Shown: positions 53,058-64,000, counted from the first letter of the stretch. The stretch is DNA of 64,000 nt from Pogonophryne albipinna (GCA_028583405.1 CM053249.1:33392808-33456807); one strand, 5' to 3'. Notes: generated by a model from the letters alone, not told the origin. Numbers and translations: made by a program.

Positions 53058-55470
53058 CTTTACTTCCTCACAAAGTTATTTAGGTTCTGTGAGATCCTGG
53101 TTCTCCTTTAGCAACGCATCTATCTCTCCATCTTTTACTTCCTCACAAGGTTCTTTAGGTTCTGTGAGTTCCTGGTTCTCCTCTAGCAAAGCATCTATCT
53201 CTCCATTCTTTACTTCCTCACAACATTCTTTAGGTTTGGTGATATCCTGGTTCTCCTTTAGCAAAGCATCTATCCCTCCATCCTTTACTTCCTCAGAACG
53301 TTCTTTAGGTTCTGTGAGATCCTGATTCTCCTCTAGCAAAGCGTCTATCTCTCCATCCTTTACTTCCTCACAACGTTCTTTAGGTTCTGTGAGATCCTGG
53401 TTCTCTTCTGGCAAAGCATCTATCTCTCCATCATTTACTTCCTCAGAATGTTCTTTAGGTTCTGTGAGATCCTGGTTCTTCTCTAGCAAAGCATCTATCT
53501 CTCCATCCTTTACTTCCTCACAACGTTCTTTAGGTTCTGTGAGATCCTGGTTCTCCTTTAGCAAAGCATCTATCTCTCCATCCTTTACTTCCTCGCAAGG
53601 TTCTTTAGGTTCTGTGAGATCCTGGTTCTCCTCTAGCAAAGCATCTATCTCTCCATCCTTTACTTCCTCACAACATTCTTTTGGTTCTTTGAGATCCTGG
53701 TTCTCCTCTAGCAAAGCATATATCTCTCCATCCTTTACTTCCACACAACGTTATTTAGGTTCTTTGAGATCCTGGTTCTCCTTTAGCAAAGCATTTATCC
53801 CTCCATCCTTTACTTCCTCACAACGTTCTTTTGGTTCTGTGAGATCCTGGTTCTCTAGCAAAGTGTCTATCTCTGCATCCTTTACTTCCTCACAAGGTTC
53901 TTTAGGTTCGGTGAGATCCTGGTTCTCCTCTAGCAAAGCATCTATCTCTCCATCCTTTACTTCCTAACAAGGTTCTTTAGGTTCTGTGAGATCCTGGTTC
54001 TCCTCTAGCAAAGCATCTATCTCTCCATCCTTTACTTCTTCACAACGTTCTTTAGGTTCTGTGAGATCCTGGTTCTCCTTTAGCAAAACGTCTATCGCTC
54101 CATCCTTTACTTCCTCACAAGGTTCTTTAGGTTCTGTGAGATCCCGGTTCTCCTCTAGCAAAGCATCTATCTCTCCATCCTTTACTTCCTCAGAAGGTTC
54201 TTTCGGTTGTGTGAGATCCTGGTTCTCCTCTAGCAAAGCATCTATCATTCTCTCCAATCATTTACTTAATCACAAGGTTCTTTAGGTTTTGTGAGATCCT
54301 GGGTCTCCTTTAGCAAAGCATCTATCTCTCCATCCTTTACTTCCTCACAACGTTCTTTAGGTTCTGTGAGTTCCTGGTTCTCCTCTAGCAAAGCATCTAT
54401 CTCTGCATCCTTTACTTCCTCACAAGGTTCTTTTGGTTTTGTGAGATCCTGGGTCTCCTTTAGCAAAGCATCTATCACTCCATCCTTTACTTCCTCACAA
54501 GGTTGTTTAGGTTCTGTGAGATCCTGGTTCTCCTCTAGCAAAGCTTCTATCTCTCCATCCTTTACTTCCTCAGAACGTTCTTTAGGTTCTGTGAGATCCT
54601 GATTCTCCTCTGGCAAAGCATCTATCTCTCCATCCTTTACTTCCTCGCAAGGTTCTTTAGGTTCTGTGAGATCCTGGTTCTCCTCTAGCAAAGCATCTAT
54701 CTCTCCATCCTTTACTTCCTCACAACATTCTTTTGGTTCTTTGAGATCCTGGTTCTCCTCTAGCAAAGCATCTATCTCTCCATCCTTTACTTCCACACAA
54801 CGTTATTTTGGTTCTGTGAGATCCTGGTTCTCCTCTAGCAAAGTGTCTATCTCTGCATCCTTTACTTCCTCACAAGGTTCTTTAGGTTCGGTGAGTTCCT
54901 GGTTCTCCTCTAGCAAAGCATCTATCTCTCCATCCTTTACTTCCTAAAAAGTTTCTTTAGGTTCTGTGAGATCCTGGTTCTCCTCTAGCAAAGCATCTAT
55001 CTCTCCATCCTTTACTTCCTCACAACGTTCTTTAGGTTCTGTGAGATCCTGGTTCTCCTTTAGCAAAACGTCTATCGCTCCATCCTTTACTTCCTCACAA
55101 GGTTCTTTAGGTTCTGTGAGATCCCGGTTCTCCTCTAGCAAAGCATCTATCTCTCCATCCTTTACTTCCTCAGAAGGTTCTTTAGGTTGTGAGATCTTGG
55201 TTCTCCTCTAGCAAAGCATCTATCATTCTCTCCAATCATTTACTTCATCACAAGGTTCTTTAGGTTTTGTGAGATCCTGGGTCTCCTTTAGCAAAGCATC
55301 TATCACTCCATCATTTACTTCCTCACAAGGTTGTTTAGGTTCTGTGAGATCCTGGTTCTCCTCTAGCAAAGCTTCTATCTCTCCATCCTTTACTTCCTCA
55401 CAACGTTCTTTAGGTTCTCCTTTAGCAAAGCATTTATCTCTCCATCCGTTACTTCCTCACAACGTTCTTT
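53058..55470 (-). repeat. 75-bp coding-type tandem repeat array, segment B
   Basis: A continuation of the same 25-residue-unit array, roughly 32 units, after the hAT insertion 51582-53057. Frames up to 222 residues are open, for example 53076-53744. Variants marked by ctatcattctctccaatc recur at 50652, 51180, 54240 and 55221, showing block duplications inside the array. It ends at a junction with the leader of an LTR element near 55470. Confidence 0.88.
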
Positions 55471-55531
55471 GGACTCGAAGTCGGGAGTTCCCAATCGTCT
55501 TCCCAATCACGTCGTGGGTCACCAATTTAGT

Positions 55532-56261
55532 TGTGTTCAAAATTCCAGGAAAGACAGACAACTTCTAAGTTTAACTATTTATTAAAAGAGAGCAAAATAT
55601 ATATATTCACTTGGCCAAGGACTCCGTCACGTCATAGAAATTACAGGCTGCAAAGCTGTAATCTGTAACCACTATTTCCGGAAAAGAGCCTCGAACCTCG
55701 TGCGACAATACATTTTATTACACAGGGCGTTGCCCGTACATTTATGATTGGTCAAGACTAGATGGAGAGATACCGCAGTTTAGACTTGGTTCTCTTTGGT
55801 TGGTGCGCAGACTCAGACAGAGTCTCTTGGCAACACGATCCTCCCAATCAGCATTCGGCCGGCTGGCGAAGTCCTTCCCTACTCTGTCTCTATTCTAATA
55901 ATTTGTTTTCGCTAACGTTTCTACAGATATAGTGGGAAACTTTCATAATGCTGCTTCCTAGCTATGCGTGGGTGCGAAGCTCACCCACAACTCAAGGCCA
56001 GAGTGATGTCCTGTTTATGAATAACTCTTTGTATTCTTCCAGTGTCTGCACCTGATCTTTCTACTCTGTTATTGCAGGCTAAAACTTTTTTATGAGACTT
56101 TTCCCGTCGTTTTCCTATCCACTCCATCAAACCTTGGGATTGGTGATTTTGTCCATTTATTCCAAAGTCACATCAACATAAAATGAGCACAATAATTTAT
56201 AAGCTTATAATGTCATAATAAGAATCAGTCTTTCTAATATTAAATAAAAATAGACTCCACA
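55532..56261 (-). mobile_element. LTR (minus-oriented) with primer-binding-site-like leader
   Basis: Read on the minus strand it starts TGTGGAGTC and ends TTTTGAACACA (TG…CA), with an AATAAA-type signal near its end (plus-strand tttattaaaag around 55578). It is followed by aattggtgacccacgacgtg, which looks like a primer-binding site. A second, partial copy of the same LTR lies at 58121-58585. No LTR-retroelement coding sequence is seen next to it; the leader runs directly into the coiled-coil array at about 55470. Confidence 0.6.
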
Positions 56262-57151
56262 CTTATCGGATCTGCACAAACAAGCTTTGCTAGCAAGCTG
56301 GGATCAGGACTCGCGACAGGGGAAGCAAAACCAGACCACACACGACGTAGCTTTAGGTAGCAAAAAATGGAGATATACTCACCTTTTGCTGTTATTCTGA
56401 TCAAAAGTTGTGTTCAATGGCATTAAAACGAGAAAAACATGGCTGAAGGTTAATCCATAGGTTAATCCAATGTGTCTGTCACTTTGAAAAAATAATAATT
56501 CAATTTTTATGTCAAAAACTGAGTTTTCATATTAGCTGCTAATGATAGCTTCCAGAGTGTATGACATATGACAGCTTCCTGTTTTGGGTATTTTGGCTAC
56601 GCCTCACTCTCACTCCCATTGGCTCTAACTGTTAAAAAGAGATGTCAATCATCAAAATCGACCAAGGGGGGCCAGAGATAGGTCAAATCCACCCAAATGA
56701 CCCCAGAAGTGTTTTTTTGTTGTTGCTAAATATCTCTAAAAAGGTCAAATGTCACTTGTTTTGCATCAATCATGATACAGGGTACTTATTATATGTTATA
56801 GTTTGGATTACTAAAGCTTTTAGTCTATTATCCCATCATTCAAGGGTGGTTTTCACTATAAGTAATGGGTTTATTTTGGACGGACACAATCATTTACATT
56901 TTTTTACTATGTTCAATCCAAATTTACTTTAAAATAAAAAAAATCTATATTGATTCTGACTCCTCTACATCCAACTCACAGGTTTATCATTGCTTTGAGG
57001 AAAAAGATTATTAATTTACCACTTTTAGAAGTGTAGTTATGGTCATTTGTTCTGGGAATGTCATTTTCGAGCCTGAGACCTGGAAAACAGGCTCGGGGCT
57101 TAACAGGTTAAAACCTACCTCTTCTCCTTAGCATTTTGAAATCTTGTAGAT
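56262..57151. other. Diverged interspersed repeat sequence
   Basis: Contains ctgatcaaaagttgtgttca, shared with 5800, and ggcttaacaggttaaaacct near 57095. No gene. Confidence 0.4.
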
Positions 57152-57682
57152 CAGGGGTGCCCAACCTTTTTTTTTAACCAAGAGCTACTTTCAAAGTTCC
57201 CAGTCTGCCGAGATCTACCAGTCCAAATAGAGAGGAGTAGCCATAATTGACAGCCTACCTGCATATTCTATATGCACACAACGAACAGAAAAGCATACCA
57301 GATATAATAAATGTAGTTGGAAAAGTGAAAATCAATGTATTTATTTTCTGATAAAAATAAAAACATATAATTGAGCCACATCCATTATATCAGTCGACTC
57401 GTCAAACTGGAGAGAAAAACACTCACAGGCACTATTGTCCTTCTTCAGTTGCTCCTCAACGTCCTCCAACATCAACTCACACCGCCGTGTAACAGTATTC
57501 TGGGACAATTGCACATCCTTAATAGCAGTCATGATGTCCGCCTTTTTTTTTACAGTCACCAAAAAGTACGTCGGCAGCCTCCACGAATGCTTCTTTAACA
57601 ACTTCGCCGTCTTTGAAAACCTTCATGTGTTTAGCAAGAACGTGACTGGCACAATAAGATGCTATGGTAGCAGCCTTACCGC
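57152..57682 (-). mobile_element. hAT element fragment with transposase remnant
   Basis: Begins with the hAT-type end caggggtgcccaacc. On the minus strand, 57341-57550 reads KKADIMTAIKDVQLSQNTV and later SLQFDESTDIMDVAQLYVF, a hAT catalytic-region signature. The adjoining part (VLAKHMKVFKDGEVVKEAF) is in another frame, with the shift at the T run near 57550. It is interrupted at 57683 by a nested element and not resumed. Confidence 0.7.
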
Positions 57683-58101
57683 CATACTTGCCAACCCTCC
57701 CGATTTTCGCGGGAGACTCCAGATTTTATTGCCCTCTCCCGGTTTCCTCCCGGGGTCATATTTCTCCCGATTTCTGACAAAATCAGATTTATTCAGGACT
57801 GTTTCCACTCGGACTTTAATACAGCTACACCATTGTTTGGTTTCCATGGTAGCGCGTCTCTTTAGTAGCGTGCGCAACTGAAAGTCTGAGAGGGTGAGGC
57901 AGATAGTCACAGAAAACAGAACAAGAATCGACAACTCGACCCTCTGCTCACTCCTTTCCTGAAAAATACAGGTCCAGCCCACACATATGCTCCATCAAGG
58001 ATGGTGCTACAGGCCGCAAGGCATTGCACTTACCACTACAATAAGCATGTTAATGTTAATCTAATACAGCTCCGGCGATCCACTCAAGGTTGGCAAGTAT
58101 G
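57683..58101. mobile_element. Non-autonomous hAT-like element with CATACTTGCCAACC ends
   Basis: TIRs are catacttgccaacc and ggttggcaagtatg. The perfect 8-bp duplication CTTACCGC flanks it (57675-57682 and 58102-58109). It is 419 bp and has no coding sequence. The subterminal part has ctcccgattttcgcgggag. It is inserted in the hAT fragment above. Confidence 0.9.
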
Positions 58102-58120
58102 CTTACCGCCCCTACACACG

Positions 58121-58585
58121 GTGGCGTTGCCCATACATTTATGATTGGTCAAGACTAGCTGAAGAGATACCATGGTTTAGACTTGGTTCTCTTTGGTTGG
58201 TGCACAGACTTTGAAAAAAGTCTCTTGGCAACACGATCCTCCAATCAGCATTCGGCCAGCCTGTGGAAGTCCCTCCCTACTCTGGCACCATCATACGTAA
58301 TTTGTTTCCGCTAACGTTTCTACAGAAAAAGTGGAATCTTCATAAGGCTGCTTCCTAGCTATGTGTGGGAGCGGAGCTCACCCAAAGCTCAAGGCCGGAG
58401 TGATGTCCTGTTTATGAATAACTCTTTGTATTCTTCCAGTGTCTGCACCTGACCTTGCTACATTAGTATTGCAAGCTGAAGACGTCTATTTATTCCAAAG
58501 TCACAGCCACATAAATGAGCACAATAAGCTTATAATGTACTAATAAGAATCAGTCTTTCTAATGTTATATAAAAATAGCCTCCAC
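58121..58585 (-). mobile_element. LTR fragment, same family as 55532-56261
   Basis: Shares long stretches with 55733-56261 (gcgttgcccatacatttatg, ggttctctttggttggtg, ctcttggcaacacgatcct) and ends at the same outer terminus (cctccaca). The inner end of the LTR is missing. Confidence 0.65.
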
Positions 58586-59073
58586 ACAAGCTCGTTCGAA
58601 ATGTTTACAAGAAAGCACCTGGTATTAACAGATCAAAAAATATGTTCTGTCTGTAAAGTCATTTTTTTTAACGACTTTTCTCTGAAAAGTGTTACTGTTG
58701 TCTGCTCTCTTCCCTACAATCTACCAGGGACTTTATATTAAATGTAATTTATTTTCATATTAAGAAGTGATCATTTTTTATACAATAATGGAGAGCTTTT
58801 TTTAAATCTTGTTGTCCCTAAGATGGGACACATTTCTAAAAATAACTTTACAGAATCATATTTGTCACTTTTGAAGATTTCATTTATACAAACTTGGCCA
58901 CATTACACTTCTTTAGAATAGGAGGTGGAACATATTCATGCATTCAGAGTTATTTTAAGAAGCAAACTATTTAAAAGCTTGGCTTGTCCTCTCAACTTTC
59001 ATTACACCATGCCGAAACACGCCACTTGATTATGTTTCATCCATAAAGCCAGAGCAGGCAGCGGGTAGGACTG

Positions 59074-59075
<2 letters not shown>
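58586..59075. other. Upstream of the putative gene at 59289
   Basis: AT-rich, single-copy-looking; no clear promoter element beyond the GT microsatellite that follows. Confidence 0.4.

Positions 59076-59164
<89 letters not shown>
59076..59164. repeat. (GT)n microsatellite
   Basis: About 44 GT dinucleotides followed by a G-rich run, 125 bp upstream of the putative first coding exon at 59289. Confidence 0.97.
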
Positions 59165-59166
<2 letters not shown>

Positions 59167-59288
59167 AGGGGGGGGGGTGAAAGTTCAGCAGCATGGCTCT
59201 CAAGTATCAGGTGACAATGAGGGAAAGTTGTTCACCACAAGCGGCTTAAATCCTCACCAAAAACTGGAGGACAGGAGAAGAAGTGAGC

Positions 59289-59406
59289 ATGGCGAGTGAG
59301 AGGGACTCAGCGCAGACCAGGGAGGAGGACTCGGCTGTCGGTTATTACGACGAGGAAGACGACTTGGAGGCGTTCTCAGACACGGAGCTGGGCTGTGAGG
59401 ACGGAG
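59289..59406 (+). CDS. Probable first coding exon of an unrecognised gene
   Basis: An ATG in a good Kozak context (gtgagcATGG) opens a frame reading MASERDSAQTREEDSAVG, then an acidic patch rich in D and E (YYDEEDDLEAFSDTELG), ending CEDG with a plausible donor GGAG|gtaggc in phase 1. Base composition and clean coding character differ from the surrounding AT-rich repeats. A GT microsatellite lies 125 bp upstream. The frame stays open to a stop at 59529-59531 if the donor is not used. I do not recognise the protein, and no later exon is evident in the last 4.6 kb. Confidence 0.55.
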
Positions 59407-60425
59407 GTAGGCGGATATTCTCGCTGCTGAGGGGTCACATCAGAACAGAGCACGAGCGCGAAGGGACGCCACTGCCCGAGTGCTTCACTGCTCCTAGGTT
59501 AGCTAGTATAGCCTGTCGTCCCGTTAGCTAACTGCAGCTGCTGTCCTGCACAAATAACAATTTGCATTAGTTAGCTGTTAGTGGGAGTTATTCAAAGATG
59601 CTAACTAGCTGCCTTTACCTGTCAACTGTAACATAGCTGGCTTCTAGGCAACAAACGTCCCTTGAAAATATATTTTTAAGTTGAAATGCCAACTGCTTAT
59701 AATGTTTGTGTCTAAAAACTAGATATGTTACAGCTGACACACCACTTGTAATCAGGGGCCCACCCCTAAATGTATGGATTTAATTAATATCAAAAGTATA
59801 AAACGCTTTCAGTAATTTAAATAATGTAAGATATTATTTACCATTGGCATTGATTTAACCTTTTACCAGCATATTGTATTTAGATGACATTCAAATACTT
59901 GAATAAAGCAACACTGGAGAAGTTTAATTCATTTTTGAATTTTAGACGTCGCCTATGTTTTTTAATATCAAAACTTTATTATATATATATTAACATTAAA
60001 ACACTGTCAGCTCATAATTAATTAACATGTTGTGGGTGATTATTTGCCAATGCCAAGGCTAACTATGTATTTGGATAACATTCAAATACTGAATAGACTA
60101 CACAGCAGCAACACTGTAGAAGGAAATACATGTCTTCACCGATACTAAAGTACAATATCAGAAGCAATTGACAACATTTGGAGTAATGGTTATAAACCTT
60201 CCATATGTTTGAGAGCCATTGTACTAAAACAGTATTGAGTATAACGCTCTGGATAAAAGCGACGTAATGTACTATCCTGCTGGTCTGTGTCGAACTCTTG
60301 AACATAAAACAAACAACCAATATTTAGTGCAAATTCGCTGTGCAACAGCATTCCACTATGGTTCTTCTGTTTCTTTAATCTTCTTCTTATTAGTGCAAAT
60401 GCTGTTTACAGCATTCCACTATAGT
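59407..60425. other. Probable intron, nothing recognised
   Basis: AT-rich with gttagct motifs at 59510-59590. No second exon seen. Confidence 0.4.
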
Positions 60426-60498
60426 TCTTCTTCTTCTTCTTCTTCTTCTTCTTCTTCTTCTTCTTCTTCTTCTTCTTCTTCTTCTTCTTCTTCTTCTT
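60426..60498. repeat. (TTC)n microsatellite
   Basis: About 24 TTC trinucleotides. Confidence 0.95.
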
Positions 60499-60851
60499 TC
60501 AACCAATATTTTGCCGTCCGATAACTTCAGCCTATACTTTCAGCTACAGAAACCATTCAAATATCAAAAAATATTCAGCCTTTTCAGTATATGATGGGAA
60601 ACTTTCAACTTTTTTCAAATATTCAGCTTTTTAAACTCTTTTTTAACATGTAACTCAATGGGAGGAACCTTCAAATCCTCTTTTAACTACACCGTGCGCC
60701 AAATGCTACTCCTTCCACATACTTTCAGCTAGAGACTTAATTTCACTTTAAAATGATCACAAGACCTTCAGCTATAAAACTTGTTCTTCATATTTTTCAT
60801 ATCTTCTACACTTTTTGAGATATTTAACTTAGTTTGGAGCTTGGTAAAGAG

Positions 60852-62283
60852 TACTGATGGGAATTATGGCACTTTGAAGGGAGCCGGATCTTATGGCTCT
60901 GTTCTTTTCAAAGAGGCGTTCAAAAGAGCCATTTTTTTTTAAAGGGGGCGAGGTTACTAGGTTTATCTGCGAAATAATCACACCAGGAGTTAAAAACTTT
61001 TATTCTCAAACAAATCCGATCAGATTTTGAAATCCCATTTTTTGTGATCCAGGATCAGACAAGTCGGCCAGATTTTGTCCCTGGAGTTCAAAGCAATTCA
61101 GGATAGGATCAGCCTGATCCAGATTACGACTTTTCAAAATTACTAGATCCTGAATATCAGTGCTTTAATCCTACCGATCGCCATCTAGTGGACATGAAAA
61201 AGAATACAAGGAAGACAAGAGACCACATTGCAGAGACATCTATTGTCCGCAATTACTTTTGAAAGGTGATGACAGATGGTGGACTTTTTTTGTAATCTAA
61301 ATTACATTTGTGATTGACAATCTTTGTTGTGATACTTTTATGAGCATAAACATTTATGTCAACAACATTTGGTTGAAAACAAAATAGGCCACCACAAACG
61401 TGACCAAAAAATGAAAAATAAAATTGATTTGCCATCTTATTTATATTGAAACACATTTTGCTCTGGTAATCCACTGGAAATCCACCCCTCTTGTGGGATC
61501 AGGATAATCCAGTTTTTTGGGATCAAACTGATCCCAAACCTGATTTTTGGTTTTGAACTACTCAAAATCCAAATCTGATCCGATAGGGATTAAAAAGATT
61601 AAAAGTTTTGAACTCCTGGGCTCAGGATAATGATTGACTGTATTGCCAGACCTTATGTCAATAATCTGCATTGTAAACATGACACAAGGTGGCGCCATAT
61701 CCATGTCATTCATGTCAGTGAATGTACTACTTTGAATTGACCCTCTATGTGTTCAGTAAATAAAGTTGCCTTGCCTTGAATGAAATTTACGCAACTCTTA
61801 GATAGGCTACTGTGTATTTAAGTGGCGATGGAGATTATTTGTTGACCCTGCTTTAAAGGATATTCTGCCTTTACAAATGGTGCGCTTGCTGCTTGGGTTT
61901 TGGTTGAAGTGCATCCAAATGCTGCTGCGTTTTCGCGTTTGGCTCATTTTCCATCCGAAGAACACGTTGTCTACCTGTACCGCTTGTTATGACTTCGCTC
62001 TCGCGCGTATTCCCTCCCTTAAGACCCCACCCCACCTCACGTCACTCCTCGTGCTGAAACCTACCAATCAGAGTCTGATCAGAGTAGGGGGGGTCTTCAC
62101 AGCATACGTTTGGGGAACAAAATTAAGCTTTTTAATAGGCGAATGGATTTTGGCAGGCAGTGAGTGCGGACCAACGATTGAACGATAACAAGAACGGCTC
62201 TCACCAAGTACGACTCGGTTCCCCTCGTTCGAACCAAAGAGCCGTTCAAAATAATTGGCTCGTTCGCGACCGACACATCACTA
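60852..62283. mobile_element. Non-autonomous hAT element, copy 2, with nested MITE
   Basis: Same family as 523-1304 (gggaattatggc, agccggatcttatggctc, gttcgcgaccgacacatcac). Its perfect 8-bp duplication is GTAAAGAG (60844-60851, 62284-62291). It is enlarged by a 637-bp insertion at 60983-61619. Just outside, a 28-bp direct duplication (accgacacatcactagtaaa…) follows at 62269-62324. Confidence 0.92.
60983..61619. mobile_element. 637-bp MITE with CCAGGAGTT ends, nested
   Basis: Inverted ends are ccaggagttaaaaactttta and taaaagttttgaactcctgg. It is absent from the copy at 523-1304, where the host reads caccaggataatgattg. The interior has many gatcc/ggatc and gatcaga motifs in both orientations. 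Confidence 0.8.
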
Positions 62284-62324
62284 GTAAAGAGGCCTTACCG
62301 ACACATCACTAGTAAAGAGGCCTT

Positions 62325-63635
62325 CTTCAGATTTTAAAGGTCCCATGTCATGGCCATTTCTACTGATCATAATTCTATTGTTGAGGTCTACTAGAATAGA
62401 TTTATATTGTGCAATTTTCCAAAATCACATTGGTTTCTCTTCTTCTCCTTTTCTTAATACACATTAATTCATTCACTACTACGTACATCTGATATTTAAC
62501 TCCTTCAGCCTACGTTCAGCTGCAGAAACCATTCAACTATTACATTATTCAGCTATTTCAGGACATTGAACAACATGTTGTTGTTTATACCTTTTTTTAA
62601 ACCTTTTCTTTTAAATATTAAGCGTCTTCACTATTTTTCCTCCTCTTCCAGTTTAACATTTCACTTTCAAGTTTTCAACAAAGTCATTGCAATGCATTTG
62701 AGCTGTAACAATTTTGATTCAAATCATTTCACTTTTCTGCATTTCTCCGCTAAGTTCAGCAACGCACTTACTTGGTTTTTGTAGCTAAAAGCAGCTACAG
62801 AGACCATTCAGCTAATAACATATTCAGCTTTTTCTGCATTTTCAGCTAAATTCAGCCAGAAAAATGTACACAGTTTACAGCATTTGCACGCATTTTCTGC
62901 AGGAAATGCATTTTCTAGTCTTATCAGACCTCACAACTGAATATCATATTCAGCTGTATTAATGAGATCAGGAGACCCCTATGCTAGAAAACACTTAATT
63001 CATGTGCCACTGTGTTTTCCTTCAGTTAGCATATAGATGTCAGAATAATAACTTGTTTAATATTAGTTGAAATAAGTTTGATAATAATTGAAAATAATTT
63101 CCCCATTTTTTTTTATCCTTTTTTAGATACGCTGGATACCTTTTGTGTTAAGTATTTATTTATCGAATTTCAACTTTTTTTCTCAGTTAATAAGGACAGA
63201 AACTATACATTAAAAACTGAAAGAACAGGATTTGTTAGGATATTTCTGTTTTCCTCAAAGCGAACAACAACACAGGACACACTTCTTTACAAACAGAGGC
63301 TTACCGAAGATACTGAAGACACATTTTTTATCCTAGGTTTTCGTACGAATAATCATCATAATAATTTATTATCATTCCAGAACATGTCATACATGAGGGT
63401 GGAACGAAATGGGGAACTCTGACTCCAGTGCAGGTGCAAATATGCATACATATAAAAACATATATTATAAATATATATGTCAGTATACTAAAGAAAATAA
63501 AACATTTACATTAAAAATCTAAAGCTCTTTTGAAGACAAAAAAAGTGCTTGATTAAAAATAAGATGGCCAAATAAAGCCCAGAGTGCAGTAACAGCATGT
63601 TCAGTGATAAGCAGATCTATCTACTTCATATAGTG
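62325..63635. other. AT-rich, ttcagct-rich sequence
   Basis: Apart from the Helitron-like end, no coding exon or element terminus recognised; cattcagct motifs recur between 62500 and 62960. Confidence 0.4.
62890..62918 (+). mobile_element. Helitron-like 3' terminus
   Basis: A near-perfect 20-bp hairpin gcattttctgcaggaaatgc is followed after a short spacer by CTAG and a T, the expected form of a Helitron 3' end (hairpin, CTRR, insertion before T). Upstream sequence rich in ttcagct/cattcagc may be the element body. The 5' end was not located, so the family call is tentative. Confidence 0.4.
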
Positions 63636-64000
63636 CATGGGTGGGGAACCTTTTTCATCTCAAGGGCCATTTCAATTTGTTCAACATCCTCCGAGGGCCG
63701 TACAAATTATTGACCTCTGCTTAAAAATACTAAAATCACAGCCCATTCATTTGGCCTTTCTTTCATGCTGTGCAAAGAAAAAGCAACCTCTCAATCCAGA
63801 TATCTTACCATGGCTCGCGCATGCACGTGCACGGTTGTGGCATGACCACCAAAACGGAAAGATATGGACACAAGATGTGTGCAAATGTATTTAGTTTCCT
63901 ATTCATGTGAACATGATTTAAGTAGGGGGGACGACATAACCTCCTCTATGGGGGTCTGCGGGGCATGCTCCCCCGGGAAGATTTTTTTTTTAAATGTTGA
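63636..64000. mobile_element. hAT-like left end running off the window
   Basis: catgggtggggaacctttttc followed by caagggccat and gagggccgtac, a typical hAT-type terminus. At 63963-63990 it meets gcatgctcccccgggaagat, also found in the hAT element 30183-31334. Confidence 0.45.

Noticed and set aside
47203..55568. Plus-strand frames of the SSKASISPSFTSS type across the 75-bp array
   Set aside because: Shadow of the minus-strand coiled-coil unit. The unique C-terminal extension with a stop occurs only on the minus strand.
60267..60524. Ser-rich 85-codon frame
   Set aside because: Produced by the TTC microsatellite.
61877..62188. 103-codon frame MVRLLLGFWLKCIQ as a gene
   Set aside because: It lies entirely inside the hAT MITE copy; the equivalent frame in the copy at 915 is not conserved as coding.

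Overview
This window is vertebrate nuclear DNA, almost certainly from a teleost fish, probably a percomorph. The reasons are a conserved multi-exon gene with GT-AG introns, very dense DNA transposons (many hAT elements with 8-bp target duplications), a piscine-style DIRS retroelement, LTR and LINE remnants, and long CA/TG microsatellites. It contains no prokaryotic genes, CRISPR array, rRNA or tRNA gene that I can support.

The only conserved host gene I can name is ankrd6 (diversin, a Wnt/planar-cell-polarity ankyrin protein). It lies on the minus strand and occupies the left third. Thirteen coding exons are readable from 22100 down to 2232, covering ankyrin repeats 2-7, the basic linker, the central coiled-coil part and most of the C-terminal half. 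The last exon(s) lie left of base 1. The N-terminal exon(s) with ankyrin repeat 1 were not found. Introns hold a TTAA-type MITE, hAT elements (523-1304, 2652-3731, 5166-6275, 13057-13376), a decayed DIRS element (8508-12117) with its own nested MITE, a 190-bp TG/TC tract touching a 3' splice site, and a 4.7-kb minisatellite (16311-21046). That minisatellite is built from about 130 copies of the ankrd6 exon end plus its 5' splice site.

From 22.1 to 43 kb the sequence is mostly nested mobile DNA: a LINE reverse transcriptase (22955-24793), a second DIRS copy (26665-28668), two short hAT MITEs, a 1.15-kb hAT next to a Harbinger-like element, a solo LTR inside a TTAA element, and a 4.2-kb inverted-repeat element carrying one LTR retrotransposon inside another (37535-41741).

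From 43.1 to 55.5 kb the minus strand carries an unusual coiled-coil locus. A unique C-terminal coding segment (43162-43640) is preceded by roughly 85-90 copies of a 75-bp (25-residue) unit. The array is interrupted by two unrelated hAT transposons inserted into the same octamer of the unit. An LTR with a primer-binding-site-like leader abuts its upstream end. The frame is broken in many places, so it may be a decaying gene or a minisatellite derived from one.

The right end (56-64 kb) has LTR and hAT fragments, a probable first coding exon of an unrecognised plus-strand gene (59289-59406), a second copy of the hAT MITE seen at the left edge, and a Helitron-like 3' end. The most interesting signals are the splice-donor minisatellite in ankrd6, the coiled-coil repeat locus with its twin hAT insertions, and an in-frame TAG in an ankrd6 exon.
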